A stretch of DNA of 12,895 nucleotides, taken from contig JAOXYB010041871.1 of NCBI GenBank assembly GCA_028565635.1, positions 1-12,895 of the forward strand. The letters are read 5' to 3'. The position numbers and the translations under genes are program-made. Every line of letters starts with the position of its first letter. The stretch's first letter is position 1. Shown here piece by piece: positions 1 to 9,900 of this stretch. Origin of the DNA: Phoronis ovalis. Its lineage: Eukaryota > Phoronida > Phoronidae. A model generated the notes under the pieces. That model was given only the letters and a program-made list of their open reading frames with translations. It had not been told where the DNA came from and made no database searches.

Positions 1-754
1 CAGAAATTATAAAATCTGAAAAAGGGGGTGTGTACGAATAATGGAGTTGTACGAATTGAGAAGAATTACCGTACTAACAGTAATGTTCAGATGGTATTAG
101 TTTGTTATTATCAAGACAGAGAAAAATATAAATATTTCTTGTGGCACATAACATTTATCGAATTTTAAGTTAATAAATACGAAGCGATCATAATGGCATC
201 TCCCGGGTGTCTACATTGATTTTAACTAATTTTTAACCATCTGACTTGTTTATACGAGTAGATTTGTACTTTCTACGCTTCATAATAACAAACTATAAAG
301 CTATCGTAGTATTAAATTGGTGTATGAAAAATGTCATTGTACGAGTGAGTATTTGTTACTTTCGAAAGACGATGGTTTTTGAATAGGAAAGTGTTAGGAC
401 AAGTACATCAGATATTGCAACTGTATTATTAGAACTAGTCTTCAATGTGCCCCCTGGAATGCGCCAGATCTCAGAGGCTGAACTATCAACTCATTGATCC
501 GATTGACGTTGTCACATTAATTGGAAGAAGAGTACCCAGGCCTGTTTTTAAGAAAATTTTCAAAGGCCTTTTAATACTTTTCATGGAAATAGAAATCACA
601 AATACTTTATAAGGGTTATATAAATTACCCTTATTTGGTAAATTAATACATATTTCACTGGCACTTTTTTTTTCTTATGCAATTAGTCATGAAATAACAA
701 TTCAAATACATAGAAGTTTGTTCACATTATATATGTATTGCAATTGTTTTTCAG
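1..754 (+). other. 5' intron or promoter-proximal sequence without a supported exon
   Basis: This is AT-rich sequence ending in a good acceptor (GTTTTTCAG, AG at 753-754). No ATG opens the expected Met-Gly-Gly-Lys N terminus of LTN1, so the start exon is probably upstream. CpG is fairly frequent in 1-510 (about 16) and then absent until the exon at 755, which could mean the first 500 bases are close to the unmethylated 5' end of the gene. A 14-bp inverted repeat (98-111 with 282-295) and a small hairpin (609-634) are present. One short candidate coding segment ending at a strong donor (324-344) is discussed in the findings. Confidence 0.6.
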
Positions 755-961
755 CCATCAAGTAGTGGACGAGCAGCAGAACTCCTGGAGACATCTGGTG
801 GAGCAGCTGCTGGATTTATTGGCTTTGGCACATTATCTGGTGACTTAGGCTATGTACCTCTCACTTCTTTGGCTTCAGATGAAATAGATTCAAGTGTAGA
901 TGCAGATTTCCGAATGGTGATGCGAAAGCTTGCCAAAAGAGATGTTATTACAAAACTTAAG
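755..961 (+). CDS. LTN1: LTN1 coding exon A (start of N-terminal domain)
   Basis: The exon is 207 bases, 69 codons, phase 0 at both ends, residues 1-69 of the window's protein. It begins [11 protein letters not shown] and continues with [15 protein letters not shown] and ends DVITKLK. This is the most conserved stretch of the Listerin N terminus, which normally begins about 13-15 residues after the initiator Met; in the family this domain docks on the 60S subunit and contacts NEMF. Acceptor TTTTTCAG at 747-754 and donor AAG|GTAATA at 962 are both good. The expected preceding residue in the family is Arg, encoded by an exon outside the window or not recognised. Confidence 0.93.
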
Positions 962-3900
962 GTAATATATATATTTATAGAGTTATACAAAACCAAAGAT
1001 ATATATCTTTTATTTTTTGTACCAACAAAAGCTCCGTGTTTTTGACTGTTGTCCATTTGCTATGCCAATTAATTTGATTTTCTTACCGTCATTTGAATAG
1101 GCTTTAATTAGCATTCAGGAAAAATTAAGAGCCCAGATAATCTTGAGCTTGTAACTGAAACGTAATTGCAGCTGTCATTTTTCTGCTGCACCTGACCTCA
1201 TTTTCAGCTGGGTCACTGACATCCTCAAAACTGTTGTCCCTAATCCAGGATTCCATGTTATATTGTTAAAACAAAATTTTATGACTAATTCCAGGAAACT
1301 ACTACTAGATTTGGTAGTCTGCTTCTTACATCCAAGCAAAAAAATGTTTTTAATAACTTGTTTATTTATATTTACTGAACTCAGGCACTTCAAGAATTTG
1401 AAGCACTGTGCAAGGAGAAGACTGCTGATGAAGCCAAGACAGTGCTGCAGTACTGGCCCAGACTTTATAATAAAGTTGCTGTAGTAAGTAAAACAAAACA
1501 CTATCTGCACATTTGTTTTACTCATTTCTATTTAAAACGCAAACAAAATTTGTATTCAATATAAATGTATTTCAAATATTCTATAAAATCTTTAATTGTA
1601 CATTATAAAAGCTTTACAACTTCCAAAGTATGTCTCATTTTTGATTCTGGAAGCTGTAAAACTTCTGTTTACTGGCTATACAGATGCAGATGATAAAAAA
1701 TACATCTTTATGCAAACAGAGATAGGTGGCAGCAATAACACGTTGCCTTCTTTAAATGCTCATAGCGTGTACACATCGATTTTTATGCTGTAGCAGTAGC
1801 AAGGCATGGTAGTAGGTGGTATCTGCCATGAGAGAAGGAAGTATTTTTGTAATGCTTGATATATATTATAGCTAATGCCATTATCATCTATTTATTTTTC
1901 CAAAATAATGCAAGTTGTTATAAATTTGATACAGAGGTATAATATTACTTCTGGTTTCAATATAATAAGTGGTGATTTCTTCATATTTTGTTTTCCTGCA
2001 GGATATTGACAGAAGGGTAAGAGAAGCTACACAACTTGCATTTAGACAGTTAATAGTGAAAGTCCAGCGTAGCCTTGCACCACATCTCAAAGCGATAATG
2101 GGACCTTGGCTATTGGCTCAGTGTGATTCTTATGCCCCTGCTGCCTCTGCAGCAAAAGCAGCTTTCAGTAATGCATTCCCACCAGCCAAGCAAACTGATG
2201 CCATCATGTTTTGCAAAGATGAAATTCTGAATGTGAGTATAATTTTCATGTGATTTCTTAGTTATGAGTAATTTGGCATGTTAATTTTGCTAAAGTTAAC
2301 AAAATTTGCCAAACATTTCAGTCCCTAAGTCAGCATGGTACATTATTGTATGCAACTATTATCTAGAGCAGTAAGTGTGAAGATACTTTATACTAGTTAT
2401 TTTTCATTTCTTTGTTTCTGTGTATCTCGTACATTTACCCCTCATCCTGTCAACATTGTTTTGATGAAATTTAGTCAGTGCACAAATAACAGTCAGTAAT
2501 TTGAGTATTAAGTAAAATACATCTTTAAAATATAATTGCTATATTTATACATAGAAATAAGTAATTATAAATAAGCTACACTATAAAAGGTGAATTCAAA
2601 ACAAAAATGTAGTGAGTACTTCTTGAAATGAATGATACATATCTGAATGTCAAATGTTTATATTGTAGTATCTGTGGGATAACCTCCTTAATCATACTGC
2701 TGCTACTTTAAGCGATCCAAAGTAAGTTACTCTGCTATAAGGGGAGCAGTGGGCATGAACATGTTATTGCGGATCAGTAGAATGCAATAGACTATTTGCA
2801 TGCGTTTGAGGGCAGCACCATCGGACCCTTTCGATCCAGGATTCCTGGTTGAAAACAATACACGGTTTTCAAAAACCTGTCTTTAGTAATTCGTTAATCG
2901 GTGAAATTTAATCAAAGTAATGAAATGTTATTAAATAATATTTTATTTATTGAAATACTAAGGTAACTTATAAAAAGAAAGCATTTCTTAAACCAACGGT
3001 AATAAGACTTTATTTTGGTTTTGGCACGGTATGCAAAGGAAGCGAAGAATATAATGTTATGTGAATAATTGACGCGTGCGCGCAGCAAAGTACGTCATTG
3101 TTCATTTGCAAAATGCGATATGCTGGGAAGATTTGAGTCCATAACTGGTGGCTCCACCTAGTGCATGCAAATGGTCTACTGGCAGCAATACTATCTTGTT
3201 ATATAATTATATTGTTACACATTATGGCCATGGTGTTGAATTACTAGCACAACATATCTTGTATGCAATATGTTTTCCAAAAGGAGAAAAAGGTATCCCT
3301 TTCAATTAGTAATAAAAAATATCTTTCATTGTTATTGTGTAATTATAATCAAGTTTCTTCATATTAGGTTGAATTAGTTGAAAAAAAGTTAGTTTTGTAG
3401 TATACTTAGCTAATAAAACTATAAAAAAAATTACAGAAGTACGACTCCAGAGGACAGGGAAGTGAAATACCATAGAGTTGTCAGCTCTAGTTTATTAGCT
3501 TTGAAGATGTTTATGACTTATACACCTCCGGCGAAGAGGGCTGATGCAGTAGAAAAATATTCAGAGCTACTGAGAGACAGCAAATTCTGGAAGTTGCAAA
3601 AATCTGAAAACAAAATGGTTAGTTCTTGGGTCATTCTTTGGGGTCATTTGCAGAATACACTGTTCATAAAGCAGATTCAAAAACTTTGATATTGCAACAA
3701 TGCGCACAATATTTTCTTGTACATGTAAAAAGCCCAGTCCCTAATCATAGTGTTCTCCGAATGTATCACTGTTAGTAGACATGTTCAAAAGTTGATCAAT
3801 GAAGGGTACTTTTTCAGGTTGTGGGTTCGTTTTATTCTCTGTTGGCTACTATCTGTGAAGTGCACCCTGACCTGGCCAACCGGTATGCAGAGAAAGTTTG

Positions 3901-6900
3901 CCCAATAGTTCTTCATAACCTTGACATGACAGAGCCTGCTGTGTGCACTAGTTTATGGGAAGCTGTGCTATATGTTGTTACAACTATTGAGGTAATATTT
4001 TGTGAGTAGTACTTAATCCTGAATCTGTATATGTATTAACTAATACGCTTCACTCTTTAATGTGTTTAAAGACTCGACAATGTTTCTCTATCTCACTCTG
4101 TAGCCGTGGCCTGGATATGTGTTGGTCAGTTCGTCAATTTGCTTCCTTCCAAGTCGTCTAACTTACCTTTACTATGGCTTAGTCTGAGTGAATATTTACA
4201 CCTCAATGATCGTAGTATGTCTAACCTATGAGGCAGCAATAGTACCACCATACATGCTACTGTGTGACTATCTAAAAATTCTGTATTGTATTGTATCTCT
4301 CAATTATGCTCCTAGTAACTAAATGTCTGCATTATGTGTAATTACTTATCGGATCATTTCCTTCAGTTTCTTGTAAATTATACAAAATAGATTAACTGGA
4401 AATTAATACTTTTTCAAACACAAGGTTGGAATCAAATTGTGTCTTATGTAAGTAAATATATAAGCTTCTTGTCTTTTAAAAAACAGTTTTTTGTGGATAT
4501 ATCTGTGACTGTGAAAAGTTACAACTGTGTGTTTTAGGACTGCTGGAAATACGTAAATGCAAGAAAAGCCATGCTTCCAAAGCTGTGGATATTACTGAAG
4601 TTGGGTGGAGATGGAAGTGCCGTTGTCATCTATCCTGGTTTACTACCATTCTTAAGTAAACTACCAGAAAATGTCAGAGGGCATGATCAAGAATTTTACA
4701 AAATATTTTTTGATAATATGAAAATGGGGTAAGTCATTGTGGATGTGGCGTTTCCAAATACATTATTAATAGACTCAGAAAATAGATTATTGGACTGCAC
4801 TTTATGGAGCCACTTGATGCAGACCTAAGTGTTTCAGCAGGCTGTATATAGTGATAATAAACAATGGTATGATACAGTTCTCCATGCAGTTCAGTCACAA
4901 ACATCCTGCTTGCTGGAATTGCTAGGTTCAGGACTGGTGGCACCAACATTTGTTTGCAATTTGTATGTTGCTTCTATTAGCTGCTTGTCCTTTTGGTGTT
5001 AAGTAAGAGTAACTCCTGAATATAGCAGTAGAGCTTACATTTTGCTCTTCTAATTAGGCTTTCAGAATTGTATATACTAGCAAGTGACAGTAAATATCAC
5101 TGGGCTTCCACCGTCTTCAAAAAAATATGTAGGTTGGGTAGGTGGCACGTGAAATTTGACATTTATCTATTGGGCAACTTAGCAATTCTGACAGTGATTC
5201 AAGCTCAGGAAAAAAAGACTATGTTAAAATGAATTCTCTTACAGACTTGGTTTGGAGAAAGTGTTAGCCAGTCCCAGTGAAACTGCAGCAGTAATAACAG
5301 CCATTGCTGAGTGCCTACAATACTGTATTAGTGCGAATCTGGACAGGGTAGATTCTCTACAGCTCTGTATGTCTTTACTTCAAGATCAGGTTTGTGTTAA
5401 GATGTTTTTGTTGAAACCTTCTCATTTGCAACAACAAAAAAGGATGTTAATGAATAATGACGGGAATTTTTTTGAAGCAAAAAAGGCCTTCAGCAAGGCG
5501 TAGTGTTTTTCAGGCAGAAAAATGTATAGTTTTATTATATTTATGCGTTTTCCTTTGGTCTGGTTCAGCAAGTGTAATATGCCATCAGCTTTACTATAAA
5601 CACTACACATGGAGGCAATCCACTTGATAATGGATTTCTTCTGATTGTAAAAAATTGGTAGAGAAGTCTTGTAAAATGCTACTACCCACCCACTAAAGAT
5701 AATATTTAGTAAGTAGTTGACTGTCATATAATTATGTGATTCTTTGAATTCTCTTTATATTACAGTTATTGCATGTACTAAAAGCATCGCTGTTTGATCA
5801 GAAAGCAGCGATCGCCAGTTCACCATTATATGCCAGAACAACCAGTTTTATCAACTTTCTTGTGAAACAAACTCAAAGTGAAGTTAGCCAAAATTTACTG
5901 GACATGTTTTGGAAAAACATTGCAGACGCTGCGGATGAAATTGTTAAAAGTGATGATGTGTCTGTTAAATGTTTAGAGAGATTGACATCATTATTCACTA
6001 ATTTTAAACAAATTCAAAATGTTAAACATGTTAAGAAAAAAGCAACAAAGGTGACATTTGAGGAGAGGGACACTGAAGAATTGAACTCACAGACTAGGAC
6101 AGAACCTGTTTCTATAAAAGAGTCAGTACTAGACTCTTGGTTGGTGGAAAAAGATGTCCAGTTGCTAGATTTGTTAGCATGTTTCTGTAGTAATTGTCTA
6201 CAAGTAGCAAAAGAGAACCAGTCGCAGAGACATCTGGTGGCCATACTAAGGATAATTGAGGCATTTCCAGAAAATGCAGTATTTTGTGAACTGTTAAAGC
6301 ATTCTGAAACTGGTGTTGAAAATGTAGCTTGCTCAAGAGTGAGTGAAGAAGTTTGTAGAAGAATATGGTTACCTTGGTTACTGAAAGTTGATAAAACTGT
6401 TATGGATTATAAAGCTCTCACTGACATATTGTTACAGTTAATATTTGTGACACTGAGGTCAATTCCTAAAGATGGACAGCTGGACATTTTGTCACAGATT
6501 TGCCAAGTGAGTTTTCTAAAAAAAAATTAATAACTTTTTTGTTTGAATTTTTTATTTGCCCAGACCTTTATATCCAACTGTGGTATTATTGCAATAATTA
6601 ATAACTGTTTTTTTTTTATTTGCAATTTCAGAAAATTGACCATCTTTCAATCTTCTGTTTGTTTTCAAACAAGACTCTATCATCTACTAATGCAATTGTC
6701 AAACAGTTTGGAAAGGGTGATGTATTTGGTCAGAAATTGGTAGATTTTATTGGAGGATTTTGTCAAAGTTATATGTCTGCAGAAATGTGTGTAGAAGACA
6801 AGGAATCTGGATGGTCTCTGCTTGAAGTTGCAATTAAAACAGACAAGGATTTTGGTAAGAATTTGCTCTGAATGAAATGTTATTTGTACAGCTTCCTGTT

Positions 6901-9900
6901 AAATTTGTAAAAGTCATGTAACATGTGAGATTTTAATGTGTACATTGCGTCAGATAAAATATAATAACTTATAATGTACCACTGTAAAATACATGTAATC
7001 TCACAGTCATTTGGCAATAATTACGTTAAGTTATAAGGTTTGAACTTGAGATCATCTGAATGAGGAAAAAAAATGTCCCATCTCCTCTAGAGGTCGCTAG
7101 CACTGATGAAAGTGACGAAATGACAGCAAAAGCTAGAATGTAAGCAACAAGTGTTATGTTCCATAGTTGGTTCAGTTTTTAAATTTAAAAGTTACAACTT
7201 AGACATGTTCCAAATGAAAAAGTTAAAACACTAAACACCTTTAAATGAAACAGCTAAAGCTTGCTGTATATGAATTTTGAAACACTATACAACTTTTTTT
7301 CATAACCAGTACTAATGTTTTATTGCATATTTGTTCTTTAAGAGTTTGGTTTAAGTACTAAATATCTTGAACAGATAATTCTCCAAGTTCGACAAGCTTT
7401 ACCTGCTTCTACAGCCAGTCAACCAGAAAATGTAGAACAATGCATACTGTTTGTATGTGATGTTACTCAGAATATCATAAAGGCCATCAAGGTAAGCCGG
7501 TTTTGCGAAATATTCAAAAGTTATAACTTGTAAATTATTTCTCAATTATTTTAACCTGTATTTTCAACGAAAAGTAATTAACATTGATTTCATTGTGAGA
7601 AAAGCAGTTTTCAGTTTCCTTATTTTAAAATTAATCTGTACCATAATGTTATAAAATTGCTGGATCCAGTATTTCTTGATTTCCAAATACTTTGCTCGTA
7701 CGTGCAAATTGATTTCGGTACTTTTACTTGCCTGTTTTACTACTTAATTACTACAGTGTATCGAAAGTTTGTGTTTGAAGTTTTGTGATGTCATATAGCT
7801 AATGATGTAAATCGTATTATTTCAGGGATGTCTAACAATGAAGTCAGCTGAAGAACTTCTGCTAGCAGTATTTAGACTAAGTTTAACTGATAACCCTGCA
7901 ATCTCAGGTAACTGTTATAAATTAATAGTACTTGTTAACATATTTTAAATTATAATGATAACAAATTTTCCATTTTATATGATAATCTAGTGCATAAATT
8001 AAACATAAACTGAAATAAAAAAGTATTGAATCAGATGTAAGCTTTGATCTTTAAGCTGTATTCTAATTAGAATGTTTAATTCATGCCTAGCTTGTGATCA
8101 CTGAAACTTATTATTGCTAATTTTTGAGTAAACACATTTTCCAGATTCAGAGAAAGTTTTATTAGAACTATTTGTTACAGGTACAAGATTCTGCACTATC
8201 ATGATACCAATAAATAACCAACAAGCAAATTTAATTAATCAGCATTTATCATTGTTTTTTAATGGTTTTCCAAAATACAGTAAAAGCGTTATTCATACTC
8301 TGCACAGGAATTCTGCGAAATATATTCACATCCAGTATAACAGCAGTTCTCCTTGGTAACAAATACTATAAAACTTTGTCACTGAAATGCCTCTGATAAA
8401 TAGGGAACAAACTCAATCAAAAGTTTCTCCAGCGAACTGAACGCTTTGCAGGAGAATCTGAAATAGAAAAATGCTTTGATGCATAGATTGCAAGTAAACA
8501 TAGAGTATTTACATTGAATAAACCAGTGGTCCGGTAAGCAAGCATGTGAGAGTGAGCATTTTTGGATGTTTTTTTTTATTCATTATGGAGATTTATTTTG
8601 ATATCAATCTTCAACATATGTTTTTTTTTTGCAGTGTATCACAAGAAGTAGAAAAATGTACTGGAAAAATATTTTAAATTTTAATTAATGTTTTTTGAAC
8701 ACTGATTTAAAAAGATGTAACATAATTGCGTTTTACCTTTACAATCACCTGGACAAGGTGGCATAAAGCAGGGGTAAACTGTACATGTTGATTGGCAGTC
8801 CTAAAACAGATGGATATATTTTAATTCCAGTTGTTTCCTGAAATGTTTGACTGTAAAGTAAGTACAGCTAATCATATTTGGGAAGCTGTTGCCTAAAAGA
8901 AAGCGCATGGCACAAATATAGCAATTGTTTCCTGTTCACTAGTGTAAACTGTGATAAAATGGTGTGCACTCATTGGACATTAGGTTTCTGTTTCAATCTG
9001 TAGTTCAAGAATTGTCATTTTCTGAACCAGTCAGTTTTTAACCTAAATTGTGGCTACATTTTTGCAATTGGAATTGTGAAAACATCTATAGTGTCTCTTA
9101 AGTCAGACTGGCTCAATCAGAAAAAGTCCCATACTCAATTAAATGACACAAGAGTTTTGCTTGTTATAGGCAGGGAACTGTTTACCATGTTTTATGTAAA
9201 CTCATACTCCACTAAGTACAAGTACAGTTATTCAGGAAAGCCACCCAAGCGGATATAAGAATACAATATTTCTGTTGATTGATTACTAATAAATAGCTAT
9301 ACTACTCACATTGCAGTCATTCACAAAATAACCATTACTTATTGTAATTGCACATGCCTGAAATTTAAATTAAATGTAAAATGACAAAAATGTTAGAGTT
9401 AATTCTGTTATTGAATCAATTTAGCTGGTTCTAATAAAAATTGCACTTTCCTGCTCCAGCAATTCTGACAATGAGTATAAAATTCTTTCTTATTTTCAAC
9501 AAAGCATTTACTGTAAACATGCATCTTTATGGTGATAATATCCTTCCAACAATACCGCTAACATTATTTGTACAATATGGATTTACAAAGTCTCTTACAA
9601 AAAAATAAAACAAACTCATATGTCCGTTGCCAATTACAAGGAAATTCTTAACATGATATGCTAATTCACTGAAATACTTACAAGCAAAATAATTTCCAAG
9701 CAAAAGATAATCTTCATACTCATTTCTGAATTGTCTGCTCTCTGTCTGACGAAGTGTGATTGTAATTGAAATACTAGCTGAAGTTGTTTTTAGTTTTTAT
9801 TATGCCCATCTCATAGTGAAATGGACATATAGACTTTCTGTGTGTGGAGTCAACATTGCCCTTAATACTTCCTTTGTTTCGCGATAACAGCTTCTGAATC

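Noticed and set aside
1175-1525. A 116-codon minus-strand open frame.
   Set aside because: It runs antisense across exon B and two introns, with low-complexity content and no recognisable domain.
2784-3189. GCAATA on both sides of the TIR element as a six-base target duplication.
   Set aside because: Using it makes the two ends asymmetric with respect to the inverted repeats; TA at the TIR edges fits better.
5422-5727. A 101-codon minus-strand open frame in intron H/I.
   Set aside because: Intronic, AT-rich, no domain, no sign of conservation or splice structure.
7100-7140. An intronic snoRNA suggested by a CTGATGAAA word resembling a C box.
   Set aside because: No matching D box and terminal stem at the right spacing; the C-box match itself is imperfect.
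8600-8660. A strong acceptor-like site (T-tract then GCAG, ending at 8634) inside the giant intron, suggesting a further exon.
   Set aside because: In the phase left by the previous exon the sequence after it meets a TAG within six codons, and no family sequence follows.
9076-9258. A 60-codon plus-strand open frame in the giant intron.
   Set aside because: It has no family resemblance and no splice sites that would join it to LTN1 in phase.
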